Assembly: GCA_013151175.1 (NCBI GenBank)
Contig: JAADIV010000194.1
Location: 1-41,357, forward strand
Source of the DNA: Deltaproteobacteria bacterium
GTDB taxonomy: Bacteria > Desulfobacterota > Desulfobulbia > Desulfobulbales > VMSU01
DNA: 41,357 bases
Direction of reading: 5' to 3'
The notes beneath the pieces were generated by a model. That model searched no databases, was not told the DNA's origin, and saw nothing but the letters and a program-made list of their open reading frames with translations. Positions 18,319 to 29,160 of this stretch are shown one piece after another. Both the position numbers and the translations under genes were made by a program. How positions within the stretch are numbered: the stretch's first letter is position 1; each line of letters begins with the position of its first letter.

Positions 18319-19166
18319 GTCGGATTGACGAAATTTTAAATATTGCCAACCACCTGCCGCCATTCCCCAAGGTTGCCCTGCAGGTTATGAAAATGCTTAA
18401 TGATCCCAAGGTTAAAGCCAAGGATCTGGCCAAGGTAATTAAGTACGATTCGGCAATAACGGCCAATTTACTGAAGACCTGTAATGCTGCCTATTTCGGC
18501 CTGAGCCGTAAGGTATCGTCTCTGGATGACGCCCTGGTGATTGTCGGTCAGGACATCCTGAAAGACATTATTATCGCCAGTAGCAGCTCCAGATTTTACA
18601 AGGGTGGCGCCGGAGAGGGCTATGAACTGGAGCAGGGTGAGTTGTGGAGACATTCGGTGGCCACAGCAATTATGGCCAAACTGTTGGCCAAACATTTTCC
18701 AAAAGTGTCCCCTGATACCGCCTTTACTGCTGGTTTGCTGCATGATATCGGCAAGAGATTTTTGAGCAGTTTTGTGGCCAGTGATTTTGCCAAGATTGTG
18801 AAATTGGCTTATGGCGGCAAGATGTCCTTTGTAGAGGCGGAAAAAGAGGTCCTTGGCATGACTCATGCCGAGCTTGGCGGGATGATAATGGAAAGGTGGG
18901 AGTTTGATGAGGAATTGAGGAGGGCAGTCAGACAGCACCATGATCCCGATGCTCTGGAAAAGGGAGAGCTTACCGCCCTGTTGGCAATCGCCAACACACA
19001 GGTGATTACCCTTGGGGTTGGGGCAGGAGCCGATGGCTTGACGGGTAAGTTGCACGGCGAGGGGTTAAAAAAGTACGGTATCAGCAGTCTTGACCTGGAA
19101 TGTTATCTGGCTGAACTGCTGACGGAAATGGACAAGGCAGAAGAGATGTTTGCCCTGGCCGAATAA
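18315..19166 (+). CDS. HDOD domain protein
   Basis: LPPFPKVALQVMKMLNDPKVKAKDLAKVIKYDSAITANLLKTCNAAYFGL; AFTAGLLHDIGKRFL. ATGA overlap with cheD. Confidence 0.92.
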   Translation: MSRIDEILNIANHLPPFPKVALQVMKMLNDPKVKAKDLAKVIKYDSAITANLLKTCNAAYFGLSRKVSSLDDALVIVGQDILKDIIIASSSSRFYKGGAGEGYELEQGELWRHSVATAIMAKLLAKHFPKVSPDTAFTAGLLHDIGKRFLSSFVASDFAKIVKLAYGGKMSFVEAEKEVLGMTHAELGGMIMERWEFDEELRRAVRQHHDPDALEKGELTALLAIANTQVITLGVGAGADGLTGKLHGEGLKKYGISSLDLECYLAELLTEMDKAEEMFALAE

Positions 19167-19176
19167 GGACGTAAAA

Positions 19177-19620
19177 ATGGCGTTTAATATACTGGTTGTT
19201 GACGATTCAGAGACCATGCGGGCGGTCATTAAAAAGACCGTGAAGATGTGCGGCGTTGATATTGGCGTATTGCTAGAGGCCGAAAATGGCAGAGTCGCTC
19301 TGGATATTATGGCCAACGAATGGGTGGATGTGGTGCTTTCTGACATCAATATGCCGGAGATGGGCGGTGTCGAGTTTTTAAAGGAGGTTAAAAATGACAG
19401 AGTTTTAAAGAATGTACCGGTCATTTTTATCTCGACAGAATCCAGCCAGGTGAGAATAGATGAGGCCCGGAAGATCGGTGTTGCCGCCTACGTCAAGAAA
19501 CCGTTTGTGGCCGAGCATATAAGAGAGGTGCTGCTTGATGTACTAAATAAGGCCTATGCCACCCGTATAAAGGAAGAATCTGGTTCCGAACCGACTGTTG
19601 ATGATGCTTGTGATTTTTAA
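19177..19620 (+). CDS. cheY: CheY-like response regulator
   Basis: ILVVDDSETMRAVIKK, DVVLSDINMPEMGGVEFL, VKKPF; start MAFNILV at 19177. Confidence 0.92.
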   Translation: MAFNILVVDDSETMRAVIKKTVKMCGVDIGVLLEAENGRVALDIMANEWVDVVLSDINMPEMGGVEFLKEVKNDRVLKNVPVIFISTESSQVRIDEARKIGVAAYVKKPFVAEHIREVLLDVLNKAYATRIKEESGSEPTVDDACDF

Positions 19621-19719
19621 CGCCTTATTGGCAGATTCCTGCCACAAAAAAAACAGATAATTAGAAAAGTACTTTTGGGGTTAGGGACTAACCCCCTTTG
19701 CTTAGAAAAGGTATGGCTG

Positions 19720-20184
19720 ATGATTAATGATGATACCAGACAGAAGTTGAATGAGGCGGCAGTAGCGGTTTTTGGTAGTATGTATTTTACTCCCATTGAG
19801 TTGTTGCCTGACATCCCGCCAGAAGATAAATGGCATCTGCAGGACAAGTATGTTCGGGCTGCGATCGCTTATAGCGGCCCCCATAGCGCAAAAATGACAC
19901 TGTATTTCCCGGAAAAACTCGGAGCTAATATCGCTGCGGGATTTCTGGGACGGGATATTGACCAATTAAGCGCTGAACAGATTATTGATACCATGAGAGA
20001 GGCCGCCAATATGATTGTGGGGTCTTTCCTGGGAAAATTGGATCCCCATGGTGCCTGTAAGTTAGAAATTCCTGTTGCAGAAATAGTGGCTAGTTTCTCC
20101 CCCGTTGCCAGTGCGCCGGTCGACAGTGCGGCCCTGGCATTTATGTCTGATTTTGGCTTTATGTGGATTTTTGTGAGTAATTAG
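19720..20184 (+). CDS. CheX/CheC-like chemotaxis phosphatase-type protein
   Basis: LSAEQIIDTMREAANMIVGSFLGKLD resembles the CheC/CheX E..N helix; located in the che operon. Start MINDDTRQ at 19720. Confidence 0.68.
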   Translation: MINDDTRQKLNEAAVAVFGSMYFTPIELLPDIPPEDKWHLQDKYVRAAIAYSGPHSAKMTLYFPEKLGANIAAGFLGRDIDQLSAEQIIDTMREAANMIVGSFLGKLDPHGACKLEIPVAEIVASFSPVASAPVDSAALAFMSDFGFMWIFVSN

Positions 20185-20273
20185 CAGGCAGTACAGCATT
20201 CCGGGGTTATGCTCATTACGGGTATTTCGCTGAATAATTGCTATCATGCCGCATAATAATGAACCCCGTTTAA

Positions 20274-21326
<1,053 letters not shown>

Positions 21327-21615
21327 TCCCTTTTCGTATAGACCGATAATCATTGAAATGGAAAAATCTTTAAAATCGGCATATTACGGCTGAGGCGGCG
21401 CTAGGCACCATATCTGGTAGATCTGTGGCGCGGCTATACGATATGTTGTGTTTTACGTGGTAAAATTGATTGGCGGTTTGTATCTGTAGTAGCTAACTAA
21501 TCGATAATATTTCAGAAAATGCTTGCCTTTTTCGCTTTTCTAAAATCTAATCATCAAAGGGACTTGAATCATACAGGTTCTCTTGATTTTAAATTATGAA
21601 TAGAGATTATGTAAA

Positions 21616-22653
21616 ATGAGTCTGACTGCCCGGTTTCTATGTCTCCTGTTATTTATTCCTCTTATTGGCTCGAATAGCGCTCCCGCTCAAGCCCGTAACG
21701 TGCCATTGGTTACCGGGAGATACAAGTATTTACCCGCCAAGGTTCCGGTTGGCTTAACCCTGATTACCGACAGCCGGTTCACGGTGAAACACCGGCCGGC
21801 CAATTATGGCTTGCGGCACTTATCTTCAAGGTCTTTGACCAACAGCATCTCGGCCAGGAGTGCCATGGTTATGGACGCGGTATCAGGGGACATTATTTAT
21901 ACCATAAATCCTGATTTGCCACGGCAGCCAGCCAGTACCATCAAGGTCTTGAACGGCATTATATCCATTGACTCCCTGCGTAAAAATGATTTGGTACCTG
22001 TCAGCCGGCGGGCGGCTGGTATGCCGCGCTCCAAGATTTACCTGCGACCGGGGCACAAGTACAGGGCCGGAGATTTGATTAATGCCATGCTGTTGGCATC
22101 CGCCAACGATGCCAGTGTGGCTCTGGCCGAAAAGATAGGCGGCACAGAGAGAACTTTCGCCAAATTGATGACGGCCAGGGCCAGAAGTCTTGGCGCCACG
22201 CACACCGTCTGTAAATCAGCTAGTGGGCTTACCAGGCGGGGGCAATATACCACGGCCCGTGATCTGGCAAAAATTTTTAATTATGCCATGCGAAACCCCA
22301 TTTTCGCCAGAACTATGGAACGTACCAAGATAAGAACTAGCTATGGTAAGATTATCCGCAGCCATAACCGGGCGCTATGGCAGGTCAAAGGAGCGGAGGG
22401 CGGTAAAACCGGTTATACATATTTGGCCAGACAGACCTATGTCGGTTCTTTTAAACGTGGCAACGATGAATTGGTCGTGGCGATTATGGGCAGTGAAACA
22501 ATGTGGAATGACTTGAAAAAGTTGGTACGTTTTGGGTTTGCGAAAAAGGCGAGGACACGCCGAACCCTGGCATTGACGAGGCGGCCAAAGTCTTTCAAAC
22601 TGGTACAATTGGGGGGCCGAGATACCTTGGCTCACTTTACAACTGTCCAGTAA
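21616..22653 (+). CDS. D-alanyl-D-alanine carboxypeptidase family protein
   Basis: PASTIKVL (SxxK), LLASANDASVALAEKI (SxN), GGKTGYTYLA (KTG). Confidence 0.92.
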   Translation: MSLTARFLCLLLFIPLIGSNSAPAQARNVPLVTGRYKYLPAKVPVGLTLITDSRFTVKHRPANYGLRHLSSRSLTNSISARSAMVMDAVSGDIIYTINPDLPRQPASTIKVLNGIISIDSLRKNDLVPVSRRAAGMPRSKIYLRPGHKYRAGDLINAMLLASANDASVALAEKIGGTERTFAKLMTARARSLGATHTVCKSASGLTRRGQYTTARDLAKIFNYAMRNPIFARTMERTKIRTSYGKIIRSHNRALWQVKGAEGGKTGYTYLARQTYVGSFKRGNDELVVAIMGSETMWNDLKKLVRFGFAKKARTRRTLALTRRPKSFKLVQLGGRDTLAHFTTVQ

Positions 22654-22659
22654 ACATAC

Positions 22660-23340
22660 GTGTTCACCCAGACCGCAGTCCGGCAGTCTTTACAGAATAT
22701 AACGGCTAATCCCGGCTGCCATGGCCGTCTTGCTCAGTATCTTCGGCAGATAAAATCATATCATAGCGCCCGGCAGTTATTTATTTCCCCCGCCCCGATG
22801 CTGGCCCAACTACGTATTAATGCCTTGAACGATGGTAAAGATGTTATTATGCCGGGGCCAGGCCTTAAAGATGGGTTTTACCTCCTGAAGCCCTTTACTG
22901 TTCCGTTTACCAAACTCTCCTTTGCCGTAAGCAATAAAGGTTTGCCTAAATTTGGCAGGCGGCTCGCCGCCGGTGATCTGGCCGCCCTGGCCCTTGATCT
23001 GCTGATTACCGATGCCTGGGCCGTTGATGAACAGGGTACAAGATTGGGCGATGGCCAGGGTTTTTTTGACCTCTCATATGCCATTATGACAGAGCACAAG
23101 GCCCTCAAAGATTCCTGCCTCAAGTACGCCGTGCTTGACAACCCCGAAAGACTACTGTCAGAAACAGAGCTGCCAACCAATGACTGGGATGTAAGAATGG
23201 ATGGCGTTATTCTGCCCGCCGGGATTATGGCTCTCCCTAAGGCAGCAAAGCGCAATCACCCTATCTATTGGGATAAACTACCAAGGAAAAGAATTAAAAA
23301 GCTTAAACCCCTATGGGAAATATGGCGCAGCCTGAATTAA
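22660..23340 (+). CDS. 5-formyltetrahydrofolate cyclo-ligase family protein
   Basis: [16 protein letters not shown] and [13 protein letters not shown] motifs. Confidence 0.8.
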   Translation: MFTQTAVRQSLQNITANPGCHGRLAQYLRQIKSYHSARQLFISPAPMLAQLRINALNDGKDVIMPGPGLKDGFYLLKPFTVPFTKLSFAVSNKGLPKFGRRLAAGDLAALALDLLITDAWAVDEQGTRLGDGQGFFDLSYAIMTEHKALKDSCLKYAVLDNPERLLSETELPTNDWDVRMDGVILPAGIMALPKAAKRNHPIYWDKLPRKRIKKLKPLWEIWRSLN

Positions 23341-24950
23341 GCGATCATTTTTTGCCCTCCACCTTTCCGGCTAGGAGCATGCGGACCGGCTTCCGACGTC
23401 TTTTTTCTGCCGTCCAACAGGGTCATCAGGGCGTTGACCATTTCGTAAAGTTCCGCCGTCAGGGTACTCAACCCCTTAGCAGTGTTAGCGAAGACATCTG
23501 TATCTGCCGAGTTCTGCTGCACTATCTGGCTCTGGCTAGCCACCGCAGAATTAATTTGTTTTATGCCGTTATTCTGTTCACTTGAGGCCCCCGAAATCTC
23601 AAATATCAGGCTCTTAACCTTATCAAGTAATTCATCAAGTTTGGTAAATGAATCATTGACCATGGCTGTTATCTTGGAGCCGTTACTGACGGTGCCGGCA
23701 GTACTTTCGATAACCGCTTCTGAACTTTTGGCGGCCTCTCCGGCCCGCATCGCCAGGTTGCGCACCTCATCCGCCACTACGGCGAATCCGGCACCCGCCT
23801 CCCCGGCCCTGGCCGCTTCGACGGCAGCATTCAAAGCCAGAAGATTGGTCTGAAAGGCTATATCGTCAATAATTTTGTTAATCTTGGATGTCTCATCGCT
23901 GGCTTTAGCTATTTGCGCCATAGCACTGGTCAGTTCCGCTATCTTTTTTCCGGTCTCGGACAGATTACCAACAACCTCCTTCATAAACACCTCCGCCTGG
24001 GAGGTGTTGTCAGCATTCTGGTTGGTCATTGCCGATATTTCTTCCAAGGTTGAAGAGGTCTCTTCCAGGGCGGCAGCCTGTTCCGAACTACCATCAGCCA
24101 GGCGCGTACTGGCATCTGTTATTTCATCGGAACCTTTCTCCACCTTGCTAGAGCTTGCATGGAGATTGCCCGCAATTTTATACAGGGGGTCTGTTACCCA
24201 TTTTCTGGTGAAAAAGGCCAGCAAGGCGAGGATAATAGCAAGTATCAGCGCCATAGTGCCAACAATCCAGATGAGGAGAGAACGATTATTCTCTCTGGCG
24301 GTTATATGGGCAAATTTACCGGCTTCGATGACAGCCTTTTGATTCAAGTCGGTGATCTGGTTAAGTAATCTTTTGTTATCCGAGTCAATATCCTGGAATA
24401 TTTTATTGACATTGGCGATAGCCTGCAGTCCTTGAAGGCTGACCTGCAACTTAATATTTAAAAAGGCAAAGTCCGACTTTATTTTTCTGCTGTAAATTTT
24501 ACTGTTATTCTCCACCTTTTCACCAAAGGTGTAAATGTCAGATGATTTAGGTGTGGCACTGGTGGAGTATTGAATCCAGGTGATCGCGGCAGATGATTTC
24601 TGTAATTTGCTGACCACTGCATTGGCCGAATCAAAATCAAAATTGCCAATCATCGGGAAAATCTGATTGGCAGTAGAATTAACCAGGGTTTGGTAGGACG
24701 TATCGTAGAGACTGCGGACAATTTTTGTGATGGTATGATCCGTGTCAGCCAATTTTTTGATAAGCCCGGTCACATTGCGGCGTAACAGTTCATCTGATTT
24801 TTTCTGATTTTCTTTCACTACGGAAAGAGTGGAGTTGACTATGCTGTTGGATGATTTAATGGCCTGAATGTTTATCACTAACGTAATAACGACAAAGGCG
24901 ATCAGCAGGATAGAGGTAATCCCCAGGGCTATTTTTCTTAAAAGTCCCAT
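23337..24950 (-). CDS. Methyl-accepting chemotaxis protein
   Basis: Two TM segments, HAMP-like region, signalling hairpin [41 protein letters not shown]. Confidence 0.95.
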   Translation of the reverse strand: MGLLRKIALGITSILLIAFVVITLVINIQAIKSSNSIVNSTLSVVKENQKKSDELLRRNVTGLIKKLADTDHTITKIVRSLYDTSYQTLVNSTANQIFPMIGNFDFDSANAVVSKLQKSSAAITWIQYSTSATPKSSDIYTFGEKVENNSKIYSRKIKSDFAFLNIKLQVSLQGLQAIANVNKIFQDIDSDNKRLLNQITDLNQKAVIEAGKFAHITARENNRSLLIWIVGTMALILAIILALLAFFTRKWVTDPLYKIAGNLHASSSKVEKGSDEITDASTRLADGSSEQAAALEETSSTLEEISAMTNQNADNTSQAEVFMKEVVGNLSETGKKIAELTSAMAQIAKASDETSKINKIIDDIAFQTNLLALNAAVEAARAGEAGAGFAVVADEVRNLAMRAGEAAKSSEAVIESTAGTVSNGSKITAMVNDSFTKLDELLDKVKSLIFEISGASSEQNNGIKQINSAVASQSQIVQQNSADTDVFANTAKGLSTLTAELYEMVNALMTLLDGRKKTSEAGPHAPSRKGGGQKMIA

Positions 24951-25057
24951 AGTTTCTCCAAATCAGGATTGTTAATCGAAGTGACTGCCAAAAGGAGGAG
25001 GATGCCCGTAAACAACTCCAAAATAATCTCCAGGCATCCCCCATTTCTCCAATTGCT

Positions 25058-25864
25058 TTACCAGGAGTAGGTCAGGGGGTTAATTTTAGCCTTTTTCATC
25101 AGATTCAGTGAAAACTGAATCTGTGATACGTCAAAGGGCACCATCTTGGGAGCACCAAAGGCGTCCTTGCTAGCAATAGCCGCCTCTTTAATTTTCTGGG
25201 CATCGGCTTTAGGAACCGAATTGGAGACTGTTAAAACATTATCCGGATTGCCAATGATAGAAATGCCGGGCGTCTCAGACATGGCAAGTGTTGGATATTT
25301 GCTCTTATGAGTATCCCACCACCAGTTCTTCACATAGCCGGCCTTGGCTTTACCTGCCAAAATAGCGCCGCAAGTAGCACCATGATTAGCTGTGGCTATT
25401 GCCGCCTTGCCATTGGTAGCGGCCTTGGCGCTAGTCTCTCCGGAATCAGCCCCTTTGGCATAAGCAATCTGCCGGGGATATTTGGCTAAAATGGTTTTTG
25501 GATCCTGCCCCTTGGGATAGATCATAACCCCGGAATACAACTCATGACCATTGATATTCTGTACCAGGGGGGTGCCCAGTTTACGGGCGTGAATGATGGC
25601 TTGGACGAAGGAGCCGACATAGACAATACTTGGTTGTTTGGCACTGAAGGCCGTCAATATCTGGGGATAACTTTTGGCGATTCTGGGCCGGATAGTCAGG
25701 CCGGAATTCTTGCTCAGGGCTTTGGCTATTGCCATGGCCTTGGGCGCCTTACTCTTCCATGCCGGCGGGAACCAGCAGGTATAGGTCCCCGCAGCGGCGG
25801 ATGCGGCGGCTATGGTTACCAGGGTGAAAACAGTGGCTGCCAATAATGCGGTAAATTTCTTCAT
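25058..25864 (-). CDS. PhnD-like periplasmic substrate-binding protein
   Basis: Signal peptide MKKFTALLAATVFTLVTIAAASAAA; AFSAKQPSIVYVGSFVQAIIHARKLGTPLV ... GATCGAILAGKAKAGYV typical of the phosphate/phosphonate-binding-like fold. Confidence 0.7.
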   Translation of the reverse strand: MKKFTALLAATVFTLVTIAAASAAAGTYTCWFPPAWKSKAPKAMAIAKALSKNSGLTIRPRIAKSYPQILTAFSAKQPSIVYVGSFVQAIIHARKLGTPLVQNINGHELYSGVMIYPKGQDPKTILAKYPRQIAYAKGADSGETSAKAATNGKAAIATANHGATCGAILAGKAKAGYVKNWWWDTHKSKYPTLAMSETPGISIIGNPDNVLTVSNSVPKADAQKIKEAAIASKDAFGAPKMVPFDVSQIQFSLNLMKKAKINPLTYSW

Positions 25865-26128
25865 AAGATTTCCTCCAAACAAAATTAGATGTTATGGAAC
25901 CTGTTTGCCGTAATTGACATTATGTAATGCATAGGCGATCTGCTGATTATCCCTATTATTTTTTAAGTATGTCAAGCTTTTTTTGTTGTTTACAGGCGAT
26001 TGTCCACCTTTGTTGTAACTCATAAAGCCCCTGCAAACACTACATTGTAGGACATAGGCAGCCTTGGAACTGCTACCATTGCCAACAACGCAAAGGCCTG
26101 CAATCCATGGGCACAAATAAATTATCTT

Positions 26129-27286
26129 TTACCAACCCACTGATTTTTTCCGGTTTTTGCTCAAGAGGATAAATAAGAGAGCAGCAATAGCAAAGATAAC
26201 TACCAATAAACCGTTGCTGAGGAATGAAAAGCCGTAGCCCCAATAGCGGTTCAGAACACCGGCCAGGAGAGCTGCCAGGAAGGTGGCGGTGGTACGGACG
26301 GCATACATAAATCCGGCGCTGCCCCCCAAACGGGCGGCAGGGAATAAGATACTGACCAGAACGCTTAGTTCAAGAAGGGCGAAGGTGTCGCCCATAGTGT
26401 GTAATAGACGGACGGTAAGCAGCCAGGGCAAAGTAGTTACGAAAGCGGTTAGCAGCTGAAAGATACCGGATATGCCCAGACCAATTATTAGGAAGAGAAA
26501 AAGGGATTTATGCCGGTCATGGAGGCGACCGACAAAAGGCACCATAAAGGCCATCCACAGGCCTATAAAGCAAAAAATAAGGCCAATGGCCTGCGGGGAT
26601 GCATTTAAGTCTTCCTTAAGCAATAAAGAGAAGGAGGTTTGCTCTACCCCGAAATGGGTGCCGAGCATAAAGACACAGGCGGTGAGTAAAAGCACCTTGG
26701 GTTGTTTCAGGTCAGCACCGTATTGCCGGAAAGAAAAGTGGATGGGTTGGCAATCCTTGAGTCCCAGAGCCACCAGAAAGATCAGCAGGCAGGCACCCAA
26801 TGCAGCGCTGAAAAGGGCGGTCGTGGAGTTAGTAAGGAGAAAACCACCGGTTAGCGGCCCCAGACCAAAGCCAAGATAAGTACTCAATTGATAGAGGCCG
26901 ATTCTTGCACCGCGCTCTTCGTTACCAAATAATTTCAGATAGAGGGATTCACTGACCACAATAAGGGTGGCGACTCCCAGGCCGCTTAAGGTAATGGCGC
27001 CCATGATTGGCCAGAAAGAAGTAAAAAACATCAGAGCCAGAAACGACATCCCGAAGAGCAGGGCACCGCCTAAAATTGTTCGTTTGGGTGAAAAAAAATC
27101 GGAAAATGCCCCCAAGGGCAGCATCAATACCATGGAAGAGAGGGAATAGAGGCTGATCGCCAGCCCTATCTCTATGTCAGTGAAACCGCTTGTCTTTAAC
27201 AGCACCGGCAGATAGGCCAGGATCATCCAGTGGGTAAAATAAATCAGAAAACGAACAATAATGGAGAGGACTATCTGACGGCGCAT
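26129..27286 (-). CDS. MFS transporter
   Basis: ~12 hydrophobic helices; GAFSDFFSPKRTILGGALLFG loop 2-3 motif. Confidence 0.9.
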   Translation of the reverse strand: MRRQIVLSIIVRFLIYFTHWMILAYLPVLLKTSGFTDIEIGLAISLYSLSSMVLMLPLGAFSDFFSPKRTILGGALLFGMSFLALMFFTSFWPIMGAITLSGLGVATLIVVSESLYLKLFGNEERGARIGLYQLSTYLGFGLGPLTGGFLLTNSTTALFSAALGACLLIFLVALGLKDCQPIHFSFRQYGADLKQPKVLLLTACVFMLGTHFGVEQTSFSLLLKEDLNASPQAIGLIFCFIGLWMAFMVPFVGRLHDRHKSLFLFLIIGLGISGIFQLLTAFVTTLPWLLTVRLLHTMGDTFALLELSVLVSILFPAARLGGSAGFMYAVRTTATFLAALLAGVLNRYWGYGFSFLSNGLLVVIFAIAALLFILLSKNRKKSVGW

Positions 27287-27288
27287 AT

Positions 27289-28149
27289 CTACGCCTTATT
27301 CTCTTTGAATATAGGCTCCAGGCCGCATAGTTCGGCGTAGGCGGCGATTTGCTCCCGAAACTGCTTAACATAGGGACAATCCCAGATGGCAAGCAGCTTA
27401 CGGCGGGCAATATAGACCGCTGTGCCCGTGCCCCCCTGAGCGTCAGGCTCCAACAGATAGGGGAAAATCTGGGGCTGCCGGCAGACTACAGGACGTTTTG
27501 CATAGATGAGACAGCGGCCGTCTTTGCCCAGATTCGGGCATGAGGTCTGCCGGGGCAGGATAAGGCTCCAACCTCCGCGCCAGTGGTAGAGAGCCGGGTT
27601 TTCTCTGTGGTAAAACAGTTGGCCGTCATCAAGCTCCAGGGCCTGGTCGTCACCCGCCGTGTGTCTGCGGCTGCCAGCAGAATCAATTTTAGTGAGATTG
27701 AATATACCAGTCTCATCATCCATGAGTGGTATTTCAAAAAAATTCTGTCTAGCGGCCTCTTTTGGCCCGGTACAACAGAGATCACAATGTTCATTACCAC
27801 AAAGTAGGCTGTTTATGCCGCCAAGCTCTCTGGCCAGTATTTGTTGCCCGACCCAAAGTTCCAGAGCCTCCATACGGTCAAGCCTGTGATTCTCCTCGTC
27901 AACAACGATAAAATCCAGGAGCTTATTGCTCTTCACTGCTGTAAAATTTTGCAAAATATCCAGATAGGGGCCTGCGGCGGCCTGCGGGTCATCGTAGCGG
28001 CACTGGCTCTCAACCGGCTCGTTCAGTTCGGCCAGGACATCCTCAATTCTGCTAAAAGGGCCGGTGAGAAAGAGAAGCAGCAGGAGACGGGCCAGGGGAA
28101 GGACGGGTTGCAGCAACCCGGCCGGGGCAATTTCAGGCTTTTGATTCAT
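27289..28149 (-). CDS. YkgJ-like cysteine cluster (zinc/iron-chelating) protein
   Basis: CGNEHCDLCCTG..., CPNLGKDGRCLIYAKRPVVCRQPQIFPY Cys cluster. Confidence 0.78.
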   Translation of the reverse strand: MNQKPEIAPAGLLQPVLPLARLLLLLFLTGPFSRIEDVLAELNEPVESQCRYDDPQAAAGPYLDILQNFTAVKSNKLLDFIVVDEENHRLDRMEALELWVGQQILARELGGINSLLCGNEHCDLCCTGPKEAARQNFFEIPLMDDETGIFNLTKIDSAGSRRHTAGDDQALELDDGQLFYHRENPALYHWRGGWSLILPRQTSCPNLGKDGRCLIYAKRPVVCRQPQIFPYLLEPDAQGGTGTAVYIARRKLLAIWDCPYVKQFREQIAAYAELCGLEPIFKENKA

Positions 28150-28246
28150 AGCGGGGTTGACCTATTATGCGGTTATGTGGTATCGGTATCATGCCGTGAA
28201 CCTCTACAAATAATCCTTAAATCTGATGGTGTAAACCACAATCCAT

Positions 28247-29010
28247 ATGAGCAACCTGAAAAAACAGGCTCTTACTGAGCATTTGGCCGAATTGCGACAA
28301 TGTCTTGTTGCCATCATTATTGCTGTCATTATTGGATTTGCCGGGGCATATTATTTCATTGATGATATTGGCCGTTGGTTTCTGGCCCCCCTTTACAATG
28401 TCCTGCCCAAGGGTAGCAGCATAATCTTCACTTCCTACCAAGAGGCCTTTTTTTTTATCTGAAATTGGCCGTGGTCTGTGGGATTCTCCTAGCCAGCCCG
28501 GTAATTTTTCTCCAGATTTGGCGTTTTGTGGCCCCCGGACTTTACCGGCATGAAAAGCGCGTTCTCCTGCCATTTTCACTCTTGTCCGCCCTTTGTTTTC
28601 TGGGTGGAGTCGCCTTCGGTTTTCTGGTGGTATTCCCGCCCGCCTTCCGTTTTTTGACCAGTTATAACACCTCCTATCTTCATCCCATGCCCACGGTAAA
28701 GGAATATTTTTCCCTGAGTATTCGTTTGCTTATCGCCTTTGGTTTTATCTTTGAAATGCCGATATTTATGGTATTACTTGCCAAGATGGGTTTGGTAACC
28801 ACCTCATTTTTAAGGAAAAACCGTAAATACGCTTTTCTATTTTCCTTCATCATAGCAGCCGTTGTTACCCCAACCCCTGATGTGGTTAACCAGACCATGA
28901 TGGCCCTGCCCATGGTAGTCCTCTATGAGGTGAGTATCCTGGCGATCCGAATTTCAGGAGGCAAGAGGCAAAAGACAGAGGACAGAGATCAGAGGACAGA
29001 TGGACGGTAG
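28247..29010 (+). CDS. tatC: Sec-independent translocase TatC, split into two frames at a T9 run
   Basis: 71-aa ORF MSNLKKQALTEHLAELRQCLVA...IIFTSYQEAFFFI* followed in another frame by ...VVCGILLASPVIFLQIWRFVAPGLYRHEKRVLLPF. One extra T (or a -1 slip) at 28448-28456 gives EAFFFYLKLAVVCGILLASP, a continuous TatC. Confidence 0.9.
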
Positions 29011-29063
29011 GGGCGGGTTTCAAACCCGCCCTGCGGAATGATGTTTTAAAAATTCCGCAATCC
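29007..29063. repeat. 57-bp two-hairpin dispersed repeat, copy A
   Basis: gtaggggcgggtttcaaacccgccctgcggaatgatgttttaaaaattccgcaatcc; hairpins GGCGGGTTT/AAACCCGCC and GCGGAAT/ATTCCGC; 49/57 identical to copy B. Confidence 0.88.
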
Positions 29064-29160
29064 GCAATCTACACAGCTCTTGACTTCCTCCGGGGCAAAT
29101 CTTACCTGTTTATCCAGTTATGGAATGTGTAATTGCAAAAGGGCAATGGGAGGTCATGTC

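Noticed and set aside
23337-23340. Convergent overlapping stop codons of cycloligase and MCP (ttaa)
   Set aside because: Compact genome arrangement of a common type, not notable by itself.
25883-26128. 74-aa ORF and possible regulatory RNA between the PhnD-like and MFS genes
   Set aside because: No conserved motif, strong hairpin or ribosome-binding support found by eye; treated as ordinary intergenic DNA.
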